Source: Trinickia caryophylli
GTDB taxonomy: Bacteria; Pseudomonadota; Gammaproteobacteria; Burkholderiales; Burkholderiaceae
Direction of reading: 5' to 3'
Assembly: GCF_034424545.1 (NCBI RefSeq)
Contig: NZ_CP139970.1
Span: 2,418,001 to 2,482,000 of the forward strand
Length of the DNA stretch: 64,000 bases
Each line of letters opens with the position of its first letter. Within the stretch, counting starts at the first letter, position 1. The position numbers and the translations under genes are program-made. The notes beneath the pieces were generated by a model. It was not told the DNA's origin. It made no database searches and worked only from the letters and a program-made list of their open reading frames with translations. This document shows, in pieces, positions 26,920-36,404 of the stretch.

Positions 26920-28064
26920 TTGATTTTGTGGAAGCTTGGGTTGGAGATAAACGCTGCGAAACGGGTGGCGCACGTCTGTTTCCCGTGCCATCTATGCGGC
27001 CGGCACACTGTCGGGTCGTATCGTATCCACATCTTGTCGGAAGATATGGAGGCGGCTATGTCTCGGAACTCGGACAGTAGCTCGTTTCCATGCGGAGTAA
27101 ACTCGTAGCGACTCATCGCGTCGATTCCAAGAAGCAACTCGTTCATCACTTGAGCGAGTGAATGGCGTAGATCTTCGCTGTGGTTCGTTGAGTAAAGTGC
27201 ATGCAGTGCATGCGCCACCTTGGCGGAAACAAATGTCGCATGAAAGACGCCGAATAGTGGCCTAAGGTCGGCGCGAAGCGGGGAGCAGAGCTTTTGCGAA
27301 CGATCGCTAATCAGTAGACTGTCAAGAGCGAACATGCAGTTCAGCTGCATATGTGCCATCTCATGTATCAGATGTTCGTAGTAGTAATAAGACGGGCTGG
27401 GGTGCGGTCCGCAATCGCGTATGAACATGGCACCCATTATTCGGGCGTCGCTGAATCCCTGCGTTACACGTGCGCGGAACAGTCTTACATTCGATACATG
27501 CGTTTTAAATTCGGAAGAGAGATCGGATCCGGCGAGTTGAATCATTTTCATTGCATTGTGGATGTGCCCGATGCATGCGGCGATCCTGGTGCAAGGTATA
27601 GCGGTGATTTCTTCTTTTTCGTTCTGCTCCCTAAGCGTCGCTAAGGCTGCTTCCTCAATCGAGAATTTTTCCCACTCGCTGTCCCGGAGCGACGATACCG
27701 ACGCTGGTCGTGGCCATACTGATGCATCGTAAATTGCCCTGCAAAGGCCGAGAACATGTCGGTTGACCCCGGGCAAATCAGACGCACGCATCGCATTTTG
27801 CAGCTTATGGTGACGATAATGCACTTCCGGTGTCATTTGACAGCGCGATAGCTTATCAGCCAAGTGGCTTGGATCGACCGGGGATGAACACCTTTGCGTG
27901 TATTCGTGAACCAGCCTGAGAATGCTTCCTTGGATCTTTAGATCAAAGCTGCGGGCCAAGACTCTTGCGTGATCAGCTGATGGGCGCACAAAGAATAACG
28001 TCTTTAATGCCGTTTTCGCCACATCGGTACGTAGATAATCCATTTCGTATGGCATCCTCTTCAT
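26916..28064 (-). CDS. HExxH-motif protein (putative peptide-modifying hydroxylase), copy 1
   Basis: 382 residues if started at MKRMPYE (28064); ATGs at 28055 and 28040 are alternatives and none has an ideal ribosome site. EHLIHEMAHMQLN (HEMAH at about 234-238) is followed by SPLRADLRPLFGVFHATFVSAK, the same architecture as the downstream paralogue. Both share the preceding VRLFRARVTQGF / IKLFSGKITQGL block. First gene after the hairpin terminator that follows the 37-residue peptide, so its expression depends on read-through or on a weak internal promoter. Confidence 0.65.
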   Translation of the reverse strand: MKRMPYEMDYLRTDVAKTALKTLFFVRPSADHARVLARSFDLKIQGSILRLVHEYTQRCSSPVDPSHLADKLSRCQMTPEVHYRHHKLQNAMRASDLPGVNRHVLGLCRAIYDASVWPRPASVSSLRDSEWEKFSIEEAALATLREQNEKEEITAIPCTRIAACIGHIHNAMKMIQLAGSDLSSEFKTHVSNVRLFRARVTQGFSDARIMGAMFIRDCGPHPSPSYYYYEHLIHEMAHMQLNCMFALDSLLISDRSQKLCSPLRADLRPLFGVFHATFVSAKVAHALHALYSTNHSEDLRHSLAQVMNELLLGIDAMSRYEFTPHGNELLSEFRDIAASISSDKMWIRYDPTVCRPHRWHGKQTCATRFAAFISNPSFHKIK

Positions 28065-28074
28065 ACAAAAACGC

Positions 28075-28111
28075 GAAGAGCCGGCGAGCATGGACCGCTC
28101 GCCGGCTCTTC
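28075..28111 (-). terminator. Strong hairpin terminator/attenuator after the small peptide
   Basis: A perfect 15-bp inverted repeat: GAAGAGCCGGCGAGC at 28075-28089 and its complement at 28097-28111, with a 7-nt loop. On the minus strand the stem is followed after GCG by a run of five T. It lies between the peptide stop and the first HExxH gene. That arrangement gives an excess of short peptide mRNA over enzyme mRNA, as in many RiPP and bacteriocin operons. Confidence 0.88.
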
Positions 28112-28115
28112 GGAA

Positions 28116-28229
28116 TTACCCGTTAGCGATGATCGAGCGTTCTTGTGTTGCCAGTGCCGTATCGAAAATTTCCTTGTCGTCCAGCTTGAAGATTACAGCA
28201 GGGGTGTCGATGTTCTCGGTCGAGTCCAT
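28116..28229 (-). CDS. 37-residue peptide, candidate RiPP precursor
   Basis: Starts at the ATG at 28229 (MDSTENIDTPAVIFKLDD) and ends ATQERSIIANG. It is acidic in the N-terminal two-thirds (leader-like) with a short, less charged C-terminal end (core-like), and lacks cysteine. The evidence for a real gene is a GGAG site 9 nt upstream, a well-spaced promoter at 28283-28311 and a terminator just after the stop. It heads an operon of two HExxH proteins, a YcaO-like protein and an exporter. No family is recognised. The core boundary and modification sites are unknown; Asn, Asp, Ser and Thr are available for hydroxylation. Confidence 0.65.
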   Translation of the reverse strand: MDSTENIDTPAVIFKLDDKEIFDTALATQERSIIANG

Positions 28230-28282
28230 TTGTGGTTCTCCATAAAGAGTCTGTTGACGGCCAATGGGGACCGCCGAGAACC

Positions 28283-28311
28283 AATCTACTGTCTCGAAAT
28301 TGATGTGTAAA
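28283..28311 (-). promoter_or_regulatory. Sigma-70-like promoter of the peptide operon
   Basis: On the minus strand: TTTACA (28311-28306), a 17-bp spacer, TAGATT (28288-28283). The transcript would start near 28276, leaving a leader of about 45 nt before the ATG at 28229. Confidence 0.7.
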
Positions 28312-28480
28312 CAAATTGAAAGACGCCCTATCCGGATGAATAGGCTATGACGGAAGTGCGTGGCGGCGGGCAAGCGTGACGTCGTCGGACGCTAGTGCAG
28401 AAGTTGCGACTCGTGACAGGCGGGTGCACCCGGACGTGCTTGCCCGACGAGGGCCCACCGTGTGGTGGTCAGCTGCAGCG

Positions 28481-28615
28481 CAACGGATCTTCGCCGAACA
28501 ACGGCCGTTCACGCCGATCGCGCATTCGGTCGTCTATCAGCCGATGCGCAAGGAAGTGACCGGGTTCAAGATCGATCCGTTTGGGCCGACGCAGTTTTGG
28601 AGTGTGGGATTGTGA
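28481..28615 (+). pseudogene. Fragment of dppA 3' end (right copy of direct repeat)
   Basis: The last 44 codons of a binding-protein gene (RIFAEQRPFTPIAHSVVYQP onward) plus a TGA stop. It is nearly identical to the end of dppA copy 1 (127 of 132 bases) and much less like copy 2. No start or upstream part of the gene remains. It marks the right border of the low-G+C islet. Confidence 0.9.
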
Positions 28616-28753
28616 TGAAAGGACATTGTTCGGAATGGGCCGATAATCGCCTGAGCACCGCTACTAGTATTATTTTCGACCGCTTGTTCGGCTAATCAAA
28701 GGTCAGTAATATCCGCCTACGCCGGCCCGTCCGGCCTACGAATAGGGGGAAAC

Positions 28754-30388
28754 ATGATGCAAGACAGCCTGGTGCGCGCCGCGCGAGCGACCGCTTTCGC
28801 AGCCGCAGCCCTGGCGGTGTCTCTCGGCGCCGCGACGATCTCGCAAGCCGCGACGATTCCGAACAAGACGCTCGTTTACTGCTCCGAGGGCAGCCCCGCC
28901 GGCTTCGATCCGGCTCAATACACGACGAGCGTCGATTTCACCGCGAACACCTTCACGAGCTATAACCGCCTCGTCGAATTTGCCCGCGGCAGCACGAAGA
29001 TCGAGCCGGGCCTCGCGGAAAAGTGGGATGTCTCGCCCGACGGCAAGACCTATACGTTCCATCTGCGGCACGGCGTCAAATTCCAGACGACGTCCTTCTT
29101 CAAGCCGACGCGCGAATTCAACGCCGACGACGTCGTCTTTACGTTCGAGCGCATGCTCGATCCGAACCAGCCGTTCCGCAAGGCCTACCCGGTGTCGTTT
29201 CCGTACTTCACCGACATGGGCCTCGACAAGCTGATCAAGAAAATCGAGAAGGTCGACCCCTACACCGTCCGCTTCGTGCTCAACGACGTCAACGCGCCGT
29301 TCCTGCAGAACATGGGCATGGAATACGCGTCGATTCTCTCTGCCGAATACGCCGATCAATTGCTGAAAGCGGGCAAGGCAGCCGACATCAATCAATACCC
29401 GGTCGGCACGGGCCCCTTCATCTTCCGCAGCTATACGAAGGATTCCGCGATCCGCTTCGACGGCAACCCCGACTACTGGAAGCCGAATGCGGTCAAGGTT
29501 TCGAAGCTCATTTTCTCGATCACGACCGACTCGAGCGTGCGCGCGCAGAAGATCAAGCGCAACGAATGCCAGATCATGAGCTATCCGAAGCCGGCCGATC
29601 TCGCCACGCTCAAGAGCGATGCGAATGTCGACATGGCGTCGCAAGCAGGCTTCAACCTCGGCTATCTTGCTTATAACGTGCAGCACAAGCCGCTCGACAA
29701 CGTCGATGTGCGGCGTGCGCTCGACATGGCGATCAACAAGAAGGCGATCGTCGAGTCGGTCTATCAGGGCGCGGGCCAGGCCGCGACGAACCCGATGCCG
29801 CCCACGCAGTGGTCGTACGACAAGAACCTGAAGGCCGCAGCGTACGATCCGGCGAAGGCCAAGGCGCTGCTTGCCAAGGCCGGCTTTCCGAACGGCTTCG
29901 AAATCGCGCTCTGGGCCATGCCGGTGCAGCGCCCGTACAACCCGAACGCCAAGCTGATGGCCGAGATGATCCAGTCCGACTGGGCCAAGATCGGCGTGAA
30001 GGCCAAGATCGTCACGTATGAGTGGGGCGAGTACATCAAGCGCGGCCACGCGGGCGATCAGGACGCCTATCTGATCGGCTGGACCGGCGACAACGGCGAC
30101 CCCGACAACTGGCTCGGCACGCTGCTCGGCTGCGAGGCCATCAACGGCAACAACTTCTCGAAGTGGTGCTACAAGCCGTTCGACGAACTCGTCCAGAAGG
30201 GCCGCACGACGACGGATCAGGCCAAGCGCACGAAGTACTACGAGGAGGCCCAGAAGATCTTCGCCGATCAGCTCCCGTTCTCGCCGATCGCGCACTCGAC
30301 CGTCTATCAGCCGACGACGAAGGCCGTCGTCGACATGAAGATCGACCCGCTCGGCTATACCCGCTTTGACGGTGTCGGCATGAAGTGA
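28754..30388 (+). CDS. dppA: Dipeptide-type ABC transporter substrate-binding protein, copy 2
   Basis: 544 residues with a signal peptide ending around SQAATIPNKT. SBP_bac_5 family: KTLVYCSEGSPAGFDPAQYTTS, WTGDNGDPDNWLGTLLGCEA. A strong AGGGGGAAA site precedes the ATG at 28754. This copy is directly upstream of dppBCDF and is therefore the likely cognate binding protein. Two hairpins separate it from dppB, a common way to keep the binding protein in excess. Confidence 0.95.
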   Translation: MMQDSLVRAARATAFAAAALAVSLGAATISQAATIPNKTLVYCSEGSPAGFDPAQYTTSVDFTANTFTSYNRLVEFARGSTKIEPGLAEKWDVSPDGKTYTFHLRHGVKFQTTSFFKPTREFNADDVVFTFERMLDPNQPFRKAYPVSFPYFTDMGLDKLIKKIEKVDPYTVRFVLNDVNAPFLQNMGMEYASILSAEYADQLLKAGKAADINQYPVGTGPFIFRSYTKDSAIRFDGNPDYWKPNAVKVSKLIFSITTDSSVRAQKIKRNECQIMSYPKPADLATLKSDANVDMASQAGFNLGYLAYNVQHKPLDNVDVRRALDMAINKKAIVESVYQGAGQAATNPMPPTQWSYDKNLKAAAYDPAKAKALLAKAGFPNGFEIALWAMPVQRPYNPNAKLMAEMIQSDWAKIGVKAKIVTYEWGEYIKRGHAGDQDAYLIGWTGDNGDPDNWLGTLLGCEAINGNNFSKWCYKPFDELVQKGRTTTDQAKRTKYYEEAQKIFADQLPFSPIAHSTVYQPTTKAVVDMKIDPLGYTRFDGVGMK

Positions 30389-30397
30389 TGCGACGCT

Positions 30398-30428
30398 CGC
30401 GCATGTCGATGTTTCATCGGCATGCGCG
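30398..30428 (+). promoter_or_regulatory. dppA-dppB intercistronic hairpin
   Basis: A 14-bp stem with one G-U pair: CGCGCATGTCGATG at 30398-30411 and CATCGGCATGCGCG at 30415-30428, loop TTT. It starts 10 nt after the dppA stop and has no T-run, so it probably protects the dppA mRNA 3' end from nucleases. Confidence 0.75.
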
Positions 30429-30456
30429 TCGACGACCGAAGACTGCGACAATCGAT

Positions 30457-30498
30457 CCGGCGACAGGGGCGGCGAGCCCCTCGTCGCCGGTCGCTTTT
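30457..30498 (+). terminator. Rho-independent terminator/attenuator between dppA and dppB
   Basis: A GC-rich stem (CCGGCGACAGGGGC at 30457-30470 with GCCCCTCGTCGCCGG at 30476-30490, one bulged base), loop GGCGA, followed after TCGC by five T. Partial termination here would lower permease and ATPase mRNA relative to the binding protein. Confidence 0.75.
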
Positions 30499-30524
30499 TC
30501 CCCACGACGATAAAGGGACGAACC

Positions 30525-31535
30525 ATGTTCCGATTCGCTTTGCGCCGCGTCGGCATGGTGATACCGACTTTCATCGGCATTACCTTGCTCGCGTTCGCGC
30601 TCATCCACCTCATCCCGGGCGACCCCATCGAAGTCATGATGGGCGAGCGCGGCGTCGATCCGGCCATGCATGCCGAGGCCTTGCATCGGCTGGGGCTCGA
30701 CGAGCCGCTGCCGCTGCAGTACATCCATTACGTCGGGCGTGCGTTGCATGGCAATCTCGGGCTCTCCATCATCACGAATACCAGTGTGATGGGCGAATTC
30801 CTCGCGCGCTTTCCGGCCACGGTCGAGCTTTCCGTCTGCGCGATGCTCTTCGCGCTCTTGATCGGGCTGCCGGCCGGCGTGTTCGCGGCGCTCAGGCGCG
30901 GGACCATCGTCGATCACGGCGTCATGGGCACCGCGCTCACCGGCTATTCGATGCCGATCTTCTGGTGGGGCCTCATCCTGATCATGGTGTTCTCGGGCAC
31001 GCTCGGGTGGACGCCGGTGTCCGGCCGCATCGGCATCGAATACGATCTGCCGCGCGTAACCGGATTTTTGCTCGTCGATTCGCTGCTCGCGCCTGACGAA
31101 GGCTCCTTCAAATCGGCCGTGAGCCATCTGATCCTGCCGTCGATCGTGCTCGGCACGATTCCGCTCGCCGTCGTCGCGCGCATGACGCGTTCGTCGATGC
31201 TCGAGGTGCTGCGCGAAGACTACATCCGCACCGCGCGCGCGAAGGGGCTTTCACCGGTGCGCGTCGTCGTCGTCCATGCACTGCGCAATGCGCTGATTCC
31301 CGTGGTGACGGTGATCGGCCTGCAAGTGGGCACGCTGCTCGCGGGCGCCGTGCTGACCGAGACGCTCTTTTCCTGGCCGGGCATCGGCAAGTGGCTGATC
31401 GATGCGATCGCGCGGCGCGACTATCCCGTCGTGCAAGGCGGCATTTTGCTCATCGCCACGCTTGTCATCGTCGTCAACCTCGTCGTCGATCTGCTCTACG
31501 GCGTGTTGAACCCCCGCATTCGCCATACGCGCTAA
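30525..31535 (+). CDS. dppB: Dipeptide ABC transporter permease DppB
   Basis: 336 residues, six membrane segments. Inner-membrane channel subunit. The start [26 protein letters not shown] is typical. The EAA loop that docks the ATPase is [39 protein letters not shown]. First of the dppBCDF group; dppC follows after 9 bp. Confidence 0.96.
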   Translation: MFRFALRRVGMVIPTFIGITLLAFALIHLIPGDPIEVMMGERGVDPAMHAEALHRLGLDEPLPLQYIHYVGRALHGNLGLSIITNTSVMGEFLARFPATVELSVCAMLFALLIGLPAGVFAALRRGTIVDHGVMGTALTGYSMPIFWWGLILIMVFSGTLGWTPVSGRIGIEYDLPRVTGFLLVDSLLAPDEGSFKSAVSHLILPSIVLGTIPLAVVARMTRSSMLEVLREDYIRTARAKGLSPVRVVVVHALRNALIPVVTVIGLQVGTLLAGAVLTETLFSWPGIGKWLIDAIARRDYPVVQGGILLIATLVIVVNLVVDLLYGVLNPRIRHTR

Positions 31536-31544
31536 GAGGTTCCT

Positions 31545-32462
31545 ATGGCAGACATACAAAACGTAGTGCCCGAGGCCGTCACGCCGGCGGGCGGGCGCGT
31601 GCTGGCCGCCCGCGAGTTCTGGGCCAACTTCTCGCGCAACCGCGGCGCCGTGATCGCGGGTGCGATCGTGATCCTGCTCGTTGCGCTCGCCATCGCCGCA
31701 CCGGCCATCGCGCCGCACAGCCCCGCCGAGCAGTACCGCGATTTCGTCAAGATTCCGCCCGCCTGGCTCGAAGGCGGCAACTGGCGCTTCGTGCTCGGCA
31801 CCGACGAAGCGGGGCGCGACATTCTTTCGCGCCTCATCTACGGCGCGCGGATGTCGTTCTGGATCGGCTGCGTGTCGGTCGTGCTCGCGCTCATTCCAGG
31901 CATCGTGCTCGGTCTCGTGGCCGCCTTCTTCGAGAAGTGGGCCGACGCGCCGATCATGCGCCTTATGGACGTGCTGCTCGCGCTGCCCTCGCTGCTGCTG
32001 GCGGTGGCCGTCGTTGCGATCATCGGCCCGGGTCTCACCAACACGATGCTCGCCATCGCGATCGTTGCGCTGCCGGGCTATGTGCGGCTCACGCGCGCGG
32101 CCGCGCAGGGCGAACTGCAAAAGGAGTACGTGACGGCCTCGCGCGTAGCGGGTGCGGGGACGCTGCGCCTGATGTTCTCGCAGGTGCTGCCGAACTGCGC
32201 GGCACCGCTCATCGTGCAGGCGACGCTCGGCTTTTCCTCGGCCATTCTCGATGCGGCCGCGCTCGGCTTTCTCGGGCTCGGCGTACAGCCGCCGACCGCC
32301 GAGTGGGGCGCGATGCTCGCCTCCGCGCGCGATTACATCGACAATGCGTGGTGGATCGTGACGATGCCGGGTCTCGCGATTCTCGTGTCGGTGTTGACGA
32401 TCAACCTGCTCGGCGACGGTTTGCGCGATGCGCTCGACCCCAAACTGAAACGGATGGCCTGA
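31545..32462 (+). CDS. dppC: Dipeptide ABC transporter permease DppC
   Basis: 305 residues. Second channel subunit: N-terminal OppC-type segment ([20 protein letters not shown]), the [20 protein letters not shown] block, and the EAA loop [23 protein letters not shown]. Six predicted helices. dppD begins 2 bp after its stop, so translation is probably coupled. Confidence 0.96.
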   Translation: MADIQNVVPEAVTPAGGRVLAAREFWANFSRNRGAVIAGAIVILLVALAIAAPAIAPHSPAEQYRDFVKIPPAWLEGGNWRFVLGTDEAGRDILSRLIYGARMSFWIGCVSVVLALIPGIVLGLVAAFFEKWADAPIMRLMDVLLALPSLLLAVAVVAIIGPGLTNTMLAIAIVALPGYVRLTRAAAQGELQKEYVTASRVAGAGTLRLMFSQVLPNCAAPLIVQATLGFSSAILDAAALGFLGLGVQPPTAEWGAMLASARDYIDNAWWIVTMPGLAILVSVLTINLLGDGLRDALDPKLKRMA

Positions 32463-32464
32463 CC

Positions 32465-33471
32465 ATGAAAGATCTATTGACCATCCGCAATCTGGCCGTG
32501 ACCTTTGGCGGCACGCCCGCCGTGGACGGTGTCGATTTTTCGATCGCGCCGGGCGAGGTCGTCGGCGTGGTGGGCGAATCGGGCTCGGGCAAAAGCGTGA
32601 CGATGATGGCGCTGATGGGCCTCATCGACGCGCCGGGCATCGTTACCGCGGACGAAATCTCCTTCGACGGGAAGGATTTGCTGCGCGCCTCGGGCAAGGC
32701 CCGCCGCAAGATCGTTGGCAAGGACATCGCGATGGTGTTTCAGGACGCGCTGACGAGCCTGAACCCGAGCTATACCGTCGGCTATCAGATCAAGGAGGTG
32801 CTCAAGCTGCACGAAGGGCTGCGCGGCGCGGCGCTCGAGCGGCGCGCGCTGGAACTGCTCGAGCTGGTGGGCATACCCGACGCGAAGAACCGTATTCAGG
32901 CCTTCCCGCACCAGATGTCGGGGGGCATGAATCAGCGTGTGATGATCGCGATGGCCGTGGCCTGCAACCCGAAGCTGCTGATTGCCGACGAACCGACCAC
33001 CGCGCTCGACGTCACGATCCAGGCGCAGATCATGGACCTGCTCGTCGCGCTGCAAAAGGAGCGTGGTATGGCGCTCGTGCTGATTTCGCACGATCTCGCC
33101 GTCGTCTCGCAGGTGGCTCAGCGCGTGGCTGTCATGTACGCCGGGCAGGTCATCGAAACGAACGACGTGCCCGACATTTTCGCGCATCCGCATCATCCCT
33201 ATACCGAGGCATTGCTCGCGGCCATTCCCGAGCACAATCTCGGCGCGCGGCGTCTGGCGGCCCTGCCGGGCGTCGTGCCGGGACGCGACGACCGCCCGAA
33301 AGGGTGTCTCTTCGCGCCGCGCTGCAAGTACGTGGTCGACGATTGCTGGAAGGGCCGTCCAGCGCTCGCGCCGCTCGACGTACGCAAGGAGGGCATGCGC
33401 GCTCGCTGCATCAAGCCGCTCAATACCGATCCGCATGCGTCCGCCGGCGCGTTCGCGCAAGGAGGTGCACG

Positions 33472-33475
<4 letters not shown>
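32465..33475 (+). CDS. dppD: Dipeptide ABC transporter ATP-binding protein DppD
   Basis: 336 residues from the ATG at 32465. Walker A GESGSGKS, signature MSGGMNQR, Walker B LLIADEPT, switch HDLAVV. The C-terminal oligopeptide-transporter domain has the cysteine cluster ([15 protein letters not shown] ... C) seen in DppD/OppD, some of which bind an Fe-S cluster. The stop overlaps the dppF start as ATGA. Confidence 0.96.
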
Positions 33476-34480
<1,005 letters not shown>

Positions 34481-34488
<8 letters not shown>

Positions 34489-35611
34489 AACCCGGGCGGC
34501 GCGGCGCGTGCGCTGGCTGTCGCAAGGCGGCGTTGCCGCCTGCGCGCGCGCGCTGCGCTCGTTCGTGCGCCGCACCGCCGTTGCCGCCATGGCTGCCATG
34601 GCGGTTCATGCGGCGGGGGGCGCCATGAGTGGCGCCGGCGGGTCCGGCGATAGCGGTGGCGGCCCGATAGCGGCGGCCCGGGCGGCCGGCAGCGTCCGGC
34701 CGCCCGCCTCCATCCCCGGCTTTCATGCGCCGCCCGACGCCTCGGGCACGAGCGCAAGCGGCCCCGTGCGGGCCGAGCCCGCCCATATGCCGTTCTATGT
34801 GGCGACGAAGGGCACGACCACCATCTATCTGCTCGGCACGCTGCACGTCGGCGACCCATCCGACTATCCGGCCAATCAGCCGTTTCGGCGTCCCATTCTC
34901 GCCGCGCTCGCCGCCTCGCCCACGCTCGCGCTGGAGCTGTCTCCCGACGACCTCATCGAATCGCAGGACGATGTTTCGAAGTACGGCGTGTGCACCTACG
35001 CCTGCCTGCCGCGGCTGCTGCCGCCGCTGTTGTGGCGCAAGCTCGCGGCGCGCTTGCGCGGCAATCCGGCCGCGCTCGCCGAAATTCAGAAGACGCGGCC
35101 GTGGCTTGCTTCGCTGCTCGTCGAGACGTACGGCGCGCTCAGTGCCGGCCTGCAGACCGAGTACGGGACGGAGGCGCAGCTTCAGAACGTCTACCTGCGT
35201 TCGCGCGGCAAGGTCGTGGGCCTCGAGACGCTCGCCGAGCAGATGCGTGCGTTCACGAACCTGACGCTTTCCGAGCAGCGCGAAATGCTCGCGCAGGACC
35301 TCGAGGAAACGCCGGCCGGCATGGTGGCCGACGTGAAAGAGCTGCACCGGCTCTGGCGCGCGGGCGACGCCGACGCGATCGCGGCATGGGCCAGTGCGAA
35401 ATCGGAGCGCCTTGCCGTGGCGCCGGCCGTCGCCCGCTCGCTCGACAACAAGATCGTGTACGAGCGCAATCGCCGTTTCACCGCCCGCATGCTGGCGCTG
35501 GCCGCGCCGAACCGGCCCGTCTTCATCGCGATCGGCGCGCTTCATCTCGGGGGCCCCAAAGGCGTGCTGGCGCTGCTGCGCCAGCATGGCTTCGTCGTGG
35601 ATCCGAACTGA
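34481..35611 (+). CDS. TraB/GumN-family protein
   Basis: 376 residues. A long Ala/Gly/Pro-rich N-terminus with a hydrophobic stretch (about 33-48) suggests export or a membrane anchor; an internal start cannot be excluded. The TraB/GumN core starts near FYVATKGTTTIYLLGTLHVG (conserved GTLH) and ends IAIGALHLGGPKGVLALLRQHGF (conserved GxxH). These motifs resemble those of Tiki-type metalloproteases, and hydrolase activity is suspected. It overlaps dppF by 8 bp and may be translated from the dpp transcript, though no functional link is known. Confidence 0.85.
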
Positions 35612-35661
35612 TTGACGGACATGGCGGCCAACTGCTGCCGAGCGCGAGCGTGGCTTGCAGG

Positions 35662-35892
35662 CTACTCGAGTTCGATCGCTTTCGTCCCGGGCGGGTTTTG
35701 CCGCACCAGCAGGAGCCGGCTCGGCACCACTTCGGTTACAGATACATCGCGCAGACGCGCGAAGCTGCGGCGGGCGTCCTCCGTAAAACGCCGTTTCTCG
35801 GCGTTCGAGGGCCGGCCCGTCGGTTCGCGTCTGAAGTATTCGATTTCGGTCAGTGGGCCACACGACATCTTTTGCACCAGATAGCAACTCAT
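35662..35892 (-). CDS. Hypothetical small protein
   Basis: 76 residues from MSCYLVQKMSCGPLTEIEYF. Composition is protein-like (charged, mixed), and the centre (AEKRRFTEDARRSFARLRDV) could form a helix. The frame is open up to 35988 in a Cys/Arg-rich extension that looks non-coding. No family recognised. Confidence 0.4.
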   Translation of the reverse strand: MSCYLVQKMSCGPLTEIEYFRREPTGRPSNAEKRRFTEDARRSFARLRDVSVTEVVPSRLLLVRQNPPGTKAIELE

Positions 35893-35965
35893 CGTGCACT
35901 CGTGGAAGCGGAGGTGGCGCGCGCATGGGCACGCGTCATCGCGGCAGCGGCGGCAAAAAAGAAGT

Positions 35966-36190
35966 TCAGCCCGGCTGACGGGGGCCATTGATTTTTAACC
36001 AGCCGGACTGAACCGAAACGAAAAGCAGCGAGCAAACGTTTCTCGCGTTCGCTTTTTTCAGCAGATTGGCGCGATGCTTACGGGCGGTCAGGTCGCTGAT
36101 GCCGAGATTGCGGGCGATCTGTTTGTCGCTGAGCCCTTCTCCGAGCAGGTGCAGAACCTGTAGTTCGCGTGCTGAAAACGGCGCCGCCAT
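35966..36190 (-). CDS. LuxR-type HTH protein, second of a tandem (possible 3' half of a split gene)
   Basis: 74 residues from the ATG at 36190: FSARELQVLHLLGEGLSDKQIARNLGISDLTARKHRANLL is a clear GerE/LuxR-type helix-turn-helix. There is no good ribosome site. The frame runs upstream only to a TAA formed inside an A9 run at 36210-36202. A one-base shift in that run would fuse it to the preceding HTH gene. Either a free-standing HTH protein or the second half of a two-HTH protein. Confidence 0.6.
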   Translation of the reverse strand: MAAPFSARELQVLHLLGEGLSDKQIARNLGISDLTARKHRANLLKKANARNVCSLLFVSVQSGWLKINGPRQPG

Positions 36191-36404
36191 AGGGTCCGTC
36201 GTTTTTTTTTAAAGCATGCGGATATCGCACGAAATAGCGCGATACCAGTTGCGCCGATTTCCTGGCGTGAAACTTCGCAAGCAGCGCCTCGCGATGCTTG
36301 CGCGCGGTCGATATCGAGAAGGACAACTGTGCCGCGATTTCGCGGTCTGTCATGCCTTGCGCGATCAATGCAAGCACGGTTTCCTCACGACTCGTGGGCG
36401 TCAT
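36078..36404 (-). CDS. LuxR-type HTH protein, first of a tandem
   Basis: Starts at the ATG at 36404 (MTPTSREETVLALIAQGMTD), with AGGAGA 6 nt upstream. The HTH (REETVLALIAQGMTDREIAAQLSFSISTARKHREALL) is followed by a short linker and the A9 run. After the run the zero frame reads Arg/Gln-rich residues (to a stop at 36078) that are an out-of-frame version of the next HTH gene, so the natural C-terminus is doubtful. No receiver or ligand domain precedes the HTH. Confidence 0.6.
   Translation of the reverse strand: MTPTSREETVLALIAQGMTDREIAAQLSFSISTARKHREALLAKFHARKSAQLVSRYFVRYPHALKKNDGPYGGAVFSTRTTGSAPARRRAQRQTDRPQSRHQRPDRP

Larger units (their letters stand above)
23636..28480. other. Low-G+C genomic islet carrying a putative RiPP-type cassette
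   Basis: Base composition drops visibly against the surroundings. All five genes read on the minus strand, opposite to the dpp locus they interrupt. The islet is flanked by direct copies of the dppA 3' end. No integrase, transposase or tRNA target is present, so entry by homologous recombination or by loss of an earlier mobile element is more likely than a self-mobile unit. Confidence 0.8.

Noticed and set aside
28376..28615. 79-codon plus-strand frame as an intact gene
   Set aside because: Only its second half matches a protein, the end of DppA. It is a gene fragment at the islet border, not a gene.
28736..30724. 662-codon minus-strand frame over dppA copy 2
   Set aside because: Antisense shadow. 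A similar frame lies opposite dppA copy 1 simply because the two genes are paralogous.
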